Source of the DNA: Anaerobium acetethylicum
GTDB lineage: Bacteria > Bacillota > Clostridia > Lachnospirales > Lachnospiraceae
Length of the DNA: 64,000 bases
Assembly (NCBI RefSeq): GCF_900096945.1
Contig: NZ_FMKA01000001.1
Span: 362,291 to 426,290, forward strand
Reading direction: 5' to 3'
Within the stretch, counting starts at the first letter, position 1. Each line of letters starts with the position of its first letter. The translations under genes and the position numbers were made by a program. Below are positions 34,937 through 43,260 of this stretch, piece by piece. The notes beneath the pieces are model-generated. The model saw nothing but the letters and a program-made list of their open reading frames with translations. It did no database searches and was not told the origin of the DNA.

Positions 34937-37426
34937 TTACTTGTCCTTTTTAGCAGTCGCTTTTTTAGCTGCCGGCTTTTTTGCTGTTGACTTTCCCACA
35001 GATGTTTTCTTAACCGTTTCCTTTTTTGCGGCTTCCGGAACCTGTTTTTCTGCCACTGGGTCTATCAGGACAGAATGTGTGCTCATGAATTCCTCATTCT
35101 CAGCCTCAGCCTTTGCTACCTGGGCTGCAAGCTGCTCTTTCAGATTCGGTTTCTTTCCTGCCGGCTTCTTATCAGCGTCTTTGGCTTTTGTCTTCAGAGC
35201 CTTATTGTCAGATGCCTTCTCTGCAATCTTTGAAAATTTGAAAACAGAAATTCCAAGAGGTGGCACCTTAATTGTGATTGAATGATCCCTGTCATCGCAT
35301 TCCTTTTTCTTGGACTGCTTCAGACGCGGATTTACAAACCCTGTTCCGCCGAAATCCGCACTGTCGCTATTGAAGATTTCTTTATACTTTCCACGGTACG
35401 GAACCCCGACGAGATAATCACTATACGATAAAGGAGTGAAATTGCATACGATGAGCAGCGTGTCTTCCTGATTCTCAGTCTTCCTTGCAAACACAACAAT
35501 ATTCTCATTTGCTGATATATTGTTTATCCATTCGAAACCTTCCGCATCATAGTCCATGCTGTAAAGTGCTGGTTCGGTTTTATATAGTTTATTAAGGGCC
35601 TTGACGTATTCCTTCATGTTGATGTGGTCTGTGTACTTCAGAAGATCCCATTCAACACTCTTTTCTTCCGACCATTCAGAGAACTGGGCAATATCCTGTC
35701 CCATGAACAGAAGCTTTTTGCCAGGATGAGCCATCATGTATCCGTATGCAAGCCTGAGGTTGGAAAACTTCTCTTCCCTGTCTCCTGGCATTTTCCCGAT
35801 CATGGATCCCTTTCCATGAACAACTTCGTCATGGGACAGAACAAGTATGAACTTCTCGCTGTAGGCATATATCATGCTGAAGATCAGTTCTCCATAATGA
35901 TAGGAACGGAAAAACGGATCATACTGCATATATCCGATAAAGTCATTCATCCATCCCATATTCCACTTATAATCGAAACCAAGGCCATCTTCTTCTACAT
36001 CAGCTGTAACCATCGGCCACGCCGTGGATTCCTCTGCGATCAGAAGCGCTCCGTCTTTCCTCTTCTTGAATATTGAATTGAGATGTTTCAGGAATTCAAC
36101 CGCTTCCAGATTTTCATTTCCACCGTAGATATTAGCTACCCATTCTCCATCATTCTTTCCATAATCAAGATAGAGCATAGATGCAACCGCATCCATTCTG
36201 ATGCCGTCTGCGTGGTATTTTTCAACCCAGAAAAGCGCATTTGCGATAAGGAAATTGCTTACTTCCGGCCGTCCATAATTGTAGATCAGTGTTCCCCAAT
36301 GAGGATGTGCTCCCTGCCTTGGATCCCTGTGTTCGTACAGGCAGGTTCCATCGAAATTAGAAAGAGCAAAGGTATCCCTCGGAAAATGTGCCGGTACCCA
36401 GTCGAGAATAATGCCTATTTCCTGCTGGTGCATATAATCCATAAAATACATAAAATCTTCCGGAGTTCCATACCTGCTTGTCGGTGCGAAATATCCAGTC
36501 ACCTGGTATCCCCAGGATGCATCATAAGGATATTCCATTATTGGCATCAGTTCGACATGCGTATATCCCATCTCTTTGACATATTCCGCAAGCATGGGCG
36601 CTAATTCCCTGTAGTTATAAAACTCCCTGCCATCCTCAGGCCTTTTCCACGATCCAAGATGCACTTCATAGATCGCCATGGGCGCCGAACCGGAGTCTGT
36701 TTTTTTCCTTTTTTCGATCCAGCTGCTGTCGTTCCAATTGTACCCATCTATATCTGTAACTACAGAAGCAGTATTCGGCCGGAGTTCTGCTGCGTTTGCA
36801 TACGGATCCGCTTTCAGGATTACAAGGCCGCTCTTCAATTTCAGCTCAAATTTGTATACTTCACCCACGTTGAGATCTGGGATGAAAATCTCGAAAACAC
36901 CGGAATCCCAGAGCCTCCTCATCTGATGGACTCTTCCATCCCAGAGGTTGAAATTACCGACAACGCTGACGCGCATCGCACTAGGCGCCCACACTGCAAA
37001 ATAGATACCCTCAGTTCCGTTAATTACTGCCTTATGCGCTCCCAGATGTTCATATATCGAATAATGGATTCCCGCATTAAAACGCTTCGTATCTTTTTCA
37101 GTAATCAGCGGCTGAAATGCATAAGGATCTTTGATTTCCCTTATCTCGCCATTATCGTATTCGATTGTGAGCGTATACTCAGGTATCGTCTTTCTCGGAA
37201 TCAGAACCGCAAAGAATCCCCCTTCGTCTACAAGCTCCATTGCATATGACTTTGAAGTCTTAATCAGATTAACGCTGATACTTACAGCCGTAGGCATGTA
37301 TGCCTGAATCAAAACACCATTTTCCGTTATATGCGGTCCGAGTATACTGTGAGGATTTTCTTCCTCCGAATATACCACCGCCTCTATTTCTGCCCAGTTC
37401 ATCAATTCATAAAGCTTGTCGTCCAC
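34937..37426 (-). CDS. glgB: 1,4-alpha-glucan branching enzyme with a lysine/alanine-rich tail
   Basis: 829 residues, GTG start with GGAGGG upstream. Two N-terminal carbohydrate-binding regions (CBM48 around 110-200), a GH13 barrel with DWVPAHFP, the nucleophile region DGIRMDAVASMLYLDY, the acid in LLIAEESTAWP and FILVLSHDEVVHGKGS, and a C-terminal beta domain ending near 735. It makes alpha-1,6 branches in glycogen. The last ~90 residues are extra: a low-complexity segment dense in KK, AKK and PAKK units, like histone H1-type tails, unusual for GlgB, which normally ends after the beta domain. No glgA, glgC or glgP is near. Confidence 0.93.
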   Translation of the reverse strand: MDDKLYELMNWAEIEAVVYSEEENPHSILGPHITENGVLIQAYMPTAVSISVNLIKTSKSYAMELVDEGGFFAVLIPRKTIPEYTLTIEYDNGEIREIKDPYAFQPLITEKDTKRFNAGIHYSIYEHLGAHKAVINGTEGIYFAVWAPSAMRVSVVGNFNLWDGRVHQMRRLWDSGVFEIFIPDLNVGEVYKFELKLKSGLVILKADPYANAAELRPNTASVVTDIDGYNWNDSSWIEKRKKTDSGSAPMAIYEVHLGSWKRPEDGREFYNYRELAPMLAEYVKEMGYTHVELMPIMEYPYDASWGYQVTGYFAPTSRYGTPEDFMYFMDYMHQQEIGIILDWVPAHFPRDTFALSNFDGTCLYEHRDPRQGAHPHWGTLIYNYGRPEVSNFLIANALFWVEKYHADGIRMDAVASMLYLDYGKNDGEWVANIYGGNENLEAVEFLKHLNSIFKKRKDGALLIAEESTAWPMVTADVEEDGLGFDYKWNMGWMNDFIGYMQYDPFFRSYHYGELIFSMIYAYSEKFILVLSHDEVVHGKGSMIGKMPGDREEKFSNLRLAYGYMMAHPGKKLLFMGQDIAQFSEWSEEKSVEWDLLKYTDHINMKEYVKALNKLYKTEPALYSMDYDAEGFEWINNISANENIVVFARKTENQEDTLLIVCNFTPLSYSDYLVGVPYRGKYKEIFNSDSADFGGTGFVNPRLKQSKKKECDDRDHSITIKVPPLGISVFKFSKIAEKASDNKALKTKAKDADKKPAGKKPNLKEQLAAQVAKAEAENEEFMSTHSVLIDPVAEKQVPEAAKKETVKKTSVGKSTAKKPAAKKATAKKDK

Positions 37427-37607
37427 AAAAATCCCTCCATATTACTATTTTTATTTATGTCCCTATTTTCAGCATTTCTATACTCAGCCCGTTTTTCCCC
37501 TGTTATCAGGCTATATGCAGTTGATTTTAACCAATTGTTTATAAAACTGCCTACATCTAAGATATATGCTAAGCAAAATTTTGTCAACCTTCACAGACTT
37601 TTTCTGT
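37427..37607. other. Gene-free region upstream of glgB
   Basis: About 180 AT-rich bases that must hold the glgB promoter on the minus strand. No clear -35/-10 pair or riboswitch could be fixed by eye. Confidence 0.3.
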
Positions 37608-37649
37608 ATAAAAAGGACCACAGATAACATTTCTATCATCTGCGGTCCT
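37608..37649 (-). terminator. Terminator of the rhodanese gene
   Basis: 12-bp stem with one mismatch (37614-37625 with 37638-37649) and a T run on the minus strand, about 70 bases after the rhodanese stop. Confidence 0.7.
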
Positions 37650-37719
37650 CACTATTTTTCTATAATTTTAAAGCATGGTCTCCATCTCTTCATTCTGAAG
37701 GGATTTTGCTTCAGACATG

Positions 37720-38040
37720 TTATTTTTTCTTTGTACCGACATATGATCCCATTCCACCGGATACATTTATTACGCTGAACCCCTGTTTTCCAAGAATCCC
37801 GCAGGTTCTTGCACTTCTGGCCCCTGACTGGCACATGATGTAATAGTCTTTGTCCTTCTGCAGGTATTTTCCCGGATTCTCCAAAAGCTGACCCATCGGT
37901 ATGTTCTTTGCAGTCTTGAGACTTCCGCTGCTGTATTCATAGGGTTCTCTGATGTCTATAATTTCCACCTTGCCTATAAGACTATCTATATCATTTACAT
38001 TTATGACTTTTCCATCATTTCGTTTTAAAAATTCAAACAT
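37720..38040 (-). CDS. Rhodanese-like domain protein
   Basis: 106 residues, a single rhodanese domain with the active loop MCQSGARS carrying the persulfide cysteine, preceded by VEIIDIREPYEYSSG. It is a sulfur-transfer or persulfide-handling protein of the short single-domain type. AGGAGG precedes the ATG. It follows an ArsR gene by 190 bases in the same direction, suggesting a thiol- or metal-linked role. Confidence 0.88.
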   Translation of the reverse strand: MFEFLKRNDGKVINVNDIDSLIGKVEIIDIREPYEYSSGSLKTAKNIPMGQLLENPGKYLQKDKDYYIMCQSGARSARTCGILGKQGFSVINVSGGMGSYVGTKKK

Positions 38041-38231
38041 CTTTATCCTCCTTATTTGCAGCCCTGTCCAGGCATTCTTTTCAGGTTTTAGTCCCCAAAA
38101 GAGTATCTGCTGAAACTTTGATCATCAAATTGCTTACATTTACAATTATAGCACCTGGACTCTTTTTATCTGTGACTATGTCACTTTTCAAGATTAATAC
38201 GCAAAATCAGATTGCAATGCCTGCCTGTAAC

Positions 38232-38561
38232 TTATTTGAATTTTATTCTGCTTCCGCAGGAGCATCCTCCAGTTTTTCCGGAGCCGCCTTTTGAAAACAC
38301 ATCCAGGATTTCTTTCAGTTCATTCAGTTTTCCGCTATTCAGCGAATAGTGCATCCATTTCCCGGACTTGCGGCCTTCAACGATTCCGCTTTCACAAAGC
38401 ATTTTCATGTGGTAAGACAGGGTAGATTGTGTAATCTCAAGCTTTTCCAGTATTTTGCATGCGCATATCTCCCCATCCACGAGAAAACTCACAATTACCA
38501 GCCTGTTCGGATCCGAAAGCGCTTTGAACATCTGGGCATACGCATTGTATTTTTCTTCCAT
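38232..38561 (-). CDS. ArsR-family metalloregulator
   Basis: 109 residues with winged-helix DNA-binding segment (ITQSTLSYHMKMLCESGIV). The CxC metal motif is in the ArsR position (DGEICACKILEKL), and a C-terminal GGCSCGSRIKF tail adds two more cysteines. Likely senses a thiophilic metal(loid) or reactive sulfur; the rhodanese gene downstream is a possible target. GGGAGGG lies before the ATG. Confidence 0.87.
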   Translation of the reverse strand: MEEKYNAYAQMFKALSDPNRLVIVSFLVDGEICACKILEKLEITQSTLSYHMKMLCESGIVEGRKSGKWMHYSLNSGKLNELKEILDVFSKGGSGKTGGCSCGSRIKFK

Positions 38562-38584
38562 TAAAATTCCCTCCCATTGCTATT

Positions 38585-38635
38585 CATATAGGACATGCTC
38601 CGCGGAGCGTATTTTATGTCATAGAACTGACATCC
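38585..38635. repeat. Degenerate palindromic element upstream of the ArsR gene
   Basis: It contains the 12-base palindrome GCTCCGCGGAGC (38597-38608) and the hairpin ATGTCA/TGACAT (38616-38633). On the minus strand the order TTCTATGA-n-TAAAA-n-CGCTCCGCG matches the middle of the 18517-18655 element. Confidence 0.45.
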
Positions 38636-38644
38636 TTTAAAATA

Positions 38645-38686
38645 TAAAAACCTCCCTGCATGCACTACTGTCCACAGGGAGGTTTT
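38645..38686 (-). terminator. yajC terminator
   Basis: 12-bp stem (38647-38658 with 38675-38686), 16-base loop, T run on the minus strand. Confidence 0.8.
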
Positions 38687-38764
38687 CAAGCGGATAGTCA
38701 TAACCCGCGCTTTTTCTCAATTTTTACAGATTTATCGGCGCCGCCGGTTCTGCAAAATCATTCA

Positions 38765-39067
38765 TTAAGCGTTCGCTTTTTCAACTTCAACGATTGCTGA
38801 TTTCTGCATAGGAATACGACAGTTCTTGTTGCTTCCGAATTCCACGATTACTGTATCATCTGAAATGTCTATGATTACGCCATAAAAACCACTGGTTGTA
38901 AGTATGCTGTCACCTACTGCCAGTTTTGCGAGCATTGCAGTTACCTTCTGCTGCTGCTTTTTCTGTGGCCTGATTGACATAAAATAAATCAAAGCGCCAA
39001 AAATCACAATATAGGCAATAATGATTATCCAACTGCTGCCTGTTCCGCCTGTTGCTAAAATAGTCAT
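38765..39067 (-). CDS. yajC: Preprotein translocase subunit YajC
   Basis: 100 residues: one N-terminal membrane helix (SWIIIIAYIVIFGALIYFM) followed by the conserved SIRPQKKQQQKV and a small soluble domain (DSILTTSGFYGVI). It assists the SecDF part of the export machinery. It follows tgt, the standard tgt-yajC order. AGGAGG precedes the ATG. Confidence 0.94.
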   Translation of the reverse strand: MTILATGGTGSSWIIIIAYIVIFGALIYFMSIRPQKKQQQKVTAMLAKLAVGDSILTTSGFYGVIIDISDDTVIVEFGSNKNCRIPMQKSAIVEVEKANA

Positions 39068-39146
39068 AACTATTCCTCCTGAGAAATGTATTTTTATTTT
39101 GACCTGATTTCATATTTCCTAAAAAATACAAACATCTGCTATAGTC

Positions 39147-39175
39147 ATTCTACACAATCCCCCAAAAATAGGCAA
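39147..39175 (-). promoter_or_regulatory. yajC promoter
   Basis: On the minus strand TTGCCT (39170-39175), 17 bases, TAGAAT (39147-39152), about 80 bases before the yajC start. Confidence 0.55.
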
Positions 39176-39225
39176 GGGGTTTTCATGAATTTATTATATT
39201 TTTAGAATTATTCAGAACATTAAAT

Positions 39226-40350
39226 CTACAGTTGAAAACCTTCCAGTTTTGCCTTTTTATATTCCTGGTAGCGTCCTTCTTCAATTGCATTCCTTATTTC
39301 CTCCATCATGTTATTGTAGAAATAAAGGTTATGGAGAACACAAAGCCTCATACCGAGCATTTCCTTTGCTTTCAAAAGATGCCTGATATATGCCCTGCTG
39401 TAGCTTCTGCATGTCGGGCACTGGCAGTTTTCATCAATCGGCCTGCTGTCAAGCTCATACTTTGCATTAAACATGTTCATTTTTCCATGGTCAGTATATA
39501 CGTGTCCATGACGGCCGTTTCTCGAAGGATATACGCAGTCGAAAAAATCGACCCCTCTGTCAACGGCTTCCAATATATTCGCCGGAGTACCGACACCCAT
39601 AAGATAAGTCGGCTTGTCAACAGGAAGGTATGGGACTGTTTCATCCAGGATCCTGTACATTTCTTCGTGGGATTCTCCTACGGCCAGACCACCAAGGGCA
39701 TATCCATCCAGATCCATTTCGGAAATTCTCTTAGCATGCTCGATCCTGATGTCTTCATAGGTCCCGCCCTGGTTGATGCCAAACAGCATCTGATTCTTGT
39801 TTATCGTATCAGGAAGGGCATTGAGCCTGTCCATTTCCTTTTTGCATCTTTCCAGCCATCTCGTGGTTCTGTCTACCGATGCCTGCATGTATTCCCTGGT
39901 CGCTGGATGGGGAGGACATTCGTCAAATGCCATGGCAATCGTAGACGCCAGGTTCGACTGTATCTGCATGCTTTCTTCCGGTCCCATGAATATCTTCTTG
40001 CCGTCTATATGGGACCTGAAATAAACACCCTCCTCTTTTATCTTCCTGAGGCCGGACAGTGAAAACACCTGGAATCCGCCCGAATCAGTTAAAATCGGCT
40101 TATCCCAGTTCATGAATTTGTGAAGGCCGCCTAGCTTCTTTACAATCTTATCCCCTGGCCTTACATGGAGATGATACGTGTTGGAAAGCTGTACCTGCGT
40201 CTTGATTTCCTGCAGGTCAGTCGTTGCGACTGCACCTTTTATTGCCGCAATCGTTCCGACATTCATAAATACAGGCGTCTGGATGACTCCATGTACCGTG
40301 TGCAGTTCTCCTCTTTTTGCCTTGCCGTCTTGTGTTAAAAGATTATACAT
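39226..40350 (-). CDS. tgt: Queuine tRNA-ribosyltransferase
   Basis: 374 residues from the ATG at 40350; a GTG at 40359 is possible. Motifs LTDSGGFQVFSL (catalytic Asp), HYAL-type LDGYALGGLAVGE and the zinc site CQCPTCRSYSRAYIRHLLKAKE are present. It swaps guanine-34 in tRNA for a queuosine precursor. With QueH encoded at 26919 the window holds both the insertion and last reduction steps. Confidence 0.96.
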   Translation of the reverse strand: MYNLLTQDGKAKRGELHTVHGVIQTPVFMNVGTIAAIKGAVATTDLQEIKTQVQLSNTYHLHVRPGDKIVKKLGGLHKFMNWDKPILTDSGGFQVFSLSGLRKIKEEGVYFRSHIDGKKIFMGPEESMQIQSNLASTIAMAFDECPPHPATREYMQASVDRTTRWLERCKKEMDRLNALPDTINKNQMLFGINQGGTYEDIRIEHAKRISEMDLDGYALGGLAVGESHEEMYRILDETVPYLPVDKPTYLMGVGTPANILEAVDRGVDFFDCVYPSRNGRHGHVYTDHGKMNMFNAKYELDSRPIDENCQCPTCRSYSRAYIRHLLKAKEMLGMRLCVLHNLYFYNNMMEEIRNAIEEGRYQEYKKAKLEGFQL

Positions 40351-40400
40351 ATATACCACCGTTTCTAAATTTTAATTGATTTGTCAAAACCCTATTGACT

Positions 40401-40429
40401 AGTATATCTTTATTCCATTGGTTTTTCAA
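40401..40429 (-). promoter_or_regulatory. tgt promoter
   Basis: On the minus strand TTGAAA (40424-40429), 17 bases, TATACT (40401-40406). Confidence 0.65.
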
Positions 40430-40460
40430 TGCATTTTACGTCTTTCCTTTTCATTTTATG

Positions 40461-40489
40461 TTTACGAAAATGGGTTTTTGTAATATACT
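40461..40489 (+). promoter_or_regulatory. aroC promoter
   Basis: TTTACG (40461-40466), 17 bases, TATACT (40484-40489), divergent from the tgt promoter. The leader of about 105 bases has a GGAGAT/ATCTCC hairpin and a GC-rich GCAGG/CCTGC hairpin but no motif of a known riboswitch. Confidence 0.5.
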
Positions 40490-40598
40490 GTATGGAAATG
40501 CGGAGATCCTGATCCAGAATCTCCATGCAGGCCAAGCAGGTTTCTGAAGCCCTGCGGCCGTTTACGTTATTTATTACACTAATGAAATGAGGTTGTTT

Positions 40599-41702
40599 AT
40601 GTCAGGTTCAGTATATGGAAATTTATTCAAAGTATCTACCTGGGGCGAGTCCCATGGTCGGGGAATAGGCGTTGTCGTCGACGGATGTCCGGCCGGTCTT
40701 CCCCTTTGCGAAGAAGACATCCAGATTTTTTTAGACCGGAGAAAACCCGGGCAGTCGAAATACACCACTCCAAGAAAAGAGGATGACGCTGTTGAAATTC
40801 TTTCTGGCGTTTTCGAAGGCAAAACTACTGGCACCCCAATTTCCCTTGTCGTTTACAACAAATCACAGCGTTCCGGGGATTATAGTGAAATCGCATCCTA
40901 TTACCGCCCTGGCCACGCCGATCTTACTTATGACATCAAATACGGCTTCCGGGATTACAGGGGCGGAGGACGCTCTTCAGGCCGCGAGACCATCGGCCGG
41001 GTGGCAGCTGGCGCCATAGCCTCCAAAATACTGGCAGAAATAGGCGTAAGCATCTGCACCTATACAAAGTCCATCGGCCCGATTGAAGCTGACATGGATA
41101 AATTCGACGAGTCAGCAATCTCCCAAAATCCGCTTTACATGCCGGATTCCGATGCTGCCGAAAAAGCCGGCGTTTTCCTCGAAACATGCATGAAGGAACA
41201 CGATTCTTCTGGTGGAATCATCGAATGCATCATCCGGAACATGCCTGCAGGCATCGGTGATCCCGCTTTTGACAAGCTGGATGCCTGTCTTGCAAAAGCC
41301 CTTATGTCCATCGGCGCAGTCAAGGCTGTGGAAATCGGTGATGGTATGGAAGCAGCACGACATCGTGGTTCTGTAAACAATGATCCCTACTCCTATGCCG
41401 CTGACGGCTCTATATTAAAGACAGCCAATCGTTCAGGCGGAATTCTCGGTGGCATCAGCGATGGTTCAGATATCGTCCTCAGGGCCGCTTTCAAGCCTAC
41501 TCCTTCCATAGCGAAACTTCAGCCTACCGTCAACAAGGATGGAGAAAATATTGAAGTAAGCATAAAAGGACGCCATGATCCCATAATTGTTCCAAGAGCC
41601 GTTGTCGTTGTGGAGTCGATGGCTGCGATAACCCTTTTGGACCTGCTTTTCTCAGGCATGACTTCAAGACTTGATTCTGTCGTCAGGTTCTTCAGCAAAT
41701 AA
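40599..41702 (+). CDS. aroC: Chorismate synthase
   Basis: 367 residues from the ATG at 40599 (GAGG 6 bases upstream; the ATG at 40587 lacks one). Signature motifs SVYGNLFKVSTWGESHG, YRPGHADLTYDIKYG and RGGGRSSGRETIGRVAAGA are present. It makes chorismate from EPSP with reduced FMN. No other aro gene is near. It is followed by a shared-core palindrome and then a bidirectional terminator. Confidence 0.96.
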   Translation: MSGSVYGNLFKVSTWGESHGRGIGVVVDGCPAGLPLCEEDIQIFLDRRKPGQSKYTTPRKEDDAVEILSGVFEGKTTGTPISLVVYNKSQRSGDYSEIASYYRPGHADLTYDIKYGFRDYRGGGRSSGRETIGRVAAGAIASKILAEIGVSICTYTKSIGPIEADMDKFDESAISQNPLYMPDSDAAEKAGVFLETCMKEHDSSGGIIECIIRNMPAGIGDPAFDKLDACLAKALMSIGAVKAVEIGDGMEAARHRGSVNNDPYSYAADGSILKTANRSGGILGGISDGSDIVLRAAFKPTPSIAKLQPTVNKDGENIEVSIKGRHDPIIVPRAVVVVESMAAITLLDLLFSGMTSRLDSVVRFFSK

Positions 41703-41706
41703 ACAC

Positions 41707-41728
41707 AGAGTCTGCCAAGGCAGACTCT
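41707..41728. repeat. Shared-core palindrome after aroC
   Basis: Arms AGAGTCTGCC and GGCAGACTCT around AA, five bases after the aroC stop. Identical to the cores at 27938-27959 and 33885-33906; here the arms do not extend. Confidence 0.85.
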
Positions 41729-41738
41729 CCTATGAGAT

Positions 41739-41788
41739 AAAAACAGCCGTTCCCGGTACATTTCCTGTATCCTGGAACGGCTGTTTTT
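41739..41788. terminator. Bidirectional terminator between aroC and the lactonase gene
   Basis: 15-bp perfect stem (41739-41753 with 41774-41788), 20-base loop, A run on the left and T run on the right. Confidence 0.88.
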
Positions 41789-41815
41789 CAGTTCTGAAGA
41801 GCTGCCTACTGCTTA

Positions 41816-42871
41816 CTAGTTTTCAATCTTTGAAACGATTATGCAGTTAGGAGTCTCAATTGCAATTGGTTTCCCGTTCAGCACAATATTTCCATTATCA
41901 TAATTGACTTTGAAAATTGTGATTTCGTTGGACTCGTGATTTAATGAAATCAGATGTTTTCCATCAGGAAAGATTTCGATATCCTTCGGATAGTCGCCGC
42001 TGATCGGAAGAATGTTCAGCATCGTAAGGAGTCCCGTCTTCTTATCAATCCTGAATATTCCCACACTGTTGTCTCCGGCATTTGAGCAGTAGAGATAATT
42101 TCCATCCATGGAGAATTCCATAGCCGCAGCTGCCGTACCCTTGTTGTCACCAGACTTAACAGTCGGCACATTCTGAATCAGTTCAAACTTCGGATTCTTC
42201 TTTGTACCGTCATAGCTGTATACATTGATATAATTCTTCAGTTCGCATATCAGATAGGCAAACTTGCCATCATGGCTGAATCTCATATGTCTTGGTGCAG
42301 ATTCCAGTTCACATCTCAGGAAATCAACAAGACTGATCTTTCCTGTATCGTGATTGAATCTGTATAATTTTACATGATCCACTCCAAGATCCACAGCGCA
42401 AAGATATTTTTCATCAGGAGTCAGCGTCACACAGTTCACATGCGGTCTGAAGTTACGTTCTGCTATACTCCCAAGACCTTTATGGAATACCTGATCCGCT
42501 ATATCGCCTATCGTTCCATCTTCCTTGAGCCTCATCACAGTAACTTTGCCGTCATGATATCCTGCAACGAAAAGATATTTATTAGCCTTATCCGTTGAAA
42601 GATGGCATCCTCTCATGCCTTGTATGGATCTGATGCTCGTCATCGCCAGATCTCCATCCGGTTTAATCAAAAACGATACGACACCTTCATCGGCAATTGA
42701 ATATAAATACTTTCCGTCCGCTGATTTTGTTATATAAGAAGGATTATGAATCTTTACCACTTTACGTTCCGTCATTCTTCCTTCTTTTGCATCAAGATCG
42801 TAAATGTGTATTCCCTCGCTGTGTCCGTGTGTATATGTTCCCACATAAGCAACGTACTTTTCTTTTTCCAT
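41816..42871 (-). CDS. Lactonase family beta-propeller protein (6-phosphogluconolactonase-like)
   Basis: 351 residues from the ATG at 42871, with GGAGG 7 bases upstream; the in-frame extension to 42913 is rejected. Repeated propeller-blade motifs (YIYDLDAKEGRM, LSTDKANKYLFVAGYHDG, FSMDGNYLYCSNAGDNSVGIF, IEIFPDGKHLISLNHESNEI) match the PF10282 family that includes YkgB/Pgl-type lactonases. No signal peptide. Its role in the oxidative pentose-phosphate route is likely but not proven; no zwf or gnd is near. Confidence 0.82.
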   Translation of the reverse strand: MEKEKYVAYVGTYTHGHSEGIHIYDLDAKEGRMTERKVVKIHNPSYITKSADGKYLYSIADEGVVSFLIKPDGDLAMTSIRSIQGMRGCHLSTDKANKYLFVAGYHDGKVTVMRLKEDGTIGDIADQVFHKGLGSIAERNFRPHVNCVTLTPDEKYLCAVDLGVDHVKLYRFNHDTGKISLVDFLRCELESAPRHMRFSHDGKFAYLICELKNYINVYSYDGTKKNPKFELIQNVPTVKSGDNKGTAAAAMEFSMDGNYLYCSNAGDNSVGIFRIDKKTGLLTMLNILPISGDYPKDIEIFPDGKHLISLNHESNEITIFKVNYDNGNIVLNGKPIAIETPNCIIVSKIEN

Positions 42872-43047
42872 ATGAATGCCTCCTCTATATTGTCTTCCTG
42901 TCAGTGTTCTCATATTATGAGGATAAAAAGTTTATCCCGGCAGGTTCATGTGCCCTATATTTGCTATATTAACATAAACCGTCAATTTTGTTAAGATGCT
43001 ATCTGAATTTTATCAACACAAATGCTGGCACCTGCTGTTCCGGAATA

Positions 43048-43075
43048 TTGACAGCAATGTTTTTCAGTGTATAAT
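43048..43075 (+). promoter_or_regulatory. Promoter of the XRE-cupin regulator
   Basis: TTGACA (43048-43053), 16 bases, TATAAT (43070-43075): consensus at both boxes. It leaves an unusually long leader of ~160 bases. The rest of the 42872-43244 gap presumably contains the lactonase promoter on the minus strand. Confidence 0.75.
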
Positions 43076-43116
43076 TATAGTAAATGTTCAGAACCCCTGT
43101 CTCGCGAGGTGTTGTT

Positions 43117-43260
43117 ATGCTGAATTTGCATATAAATCCGAGACATGCGTGCGCCAGATTGCTGATTTTTCAATTTTCAGCCATTATCAGGAACATCCGG
43201 ATAAATCGGAAATACGCTTTTAAAGCACAGAAGGGAATGCCGATATGCAGATTGGTATAA
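43117..43260 (+). CDS. Candidate leader ORF overlapping the XRE regulator start
   Basis: A 47-codon ORF (MLNLHINPRHACARLL...) beginning in the leader of the XRE-cupin gene, with GAGGTG at about 6 bases before the ATG. It ends 16 bases inside the regulator gene in another frame. It is basic and rich in Ile/Arg. It could be a leader peptide that couples translation to the regulator, or chance. No family recognised. Confidence 0.3.
   Translation: MLNLHINPRHACARLLIFQFSAIIRNIRINRKYAFKAQKGMPICRLV

Noticed and set aside
42996..43223. 75-codon ORF upstream of the XRE regulator
   Set aside because: Starts before the promoter and lacks a ribosome site; the 43117 frame is the better candidate.
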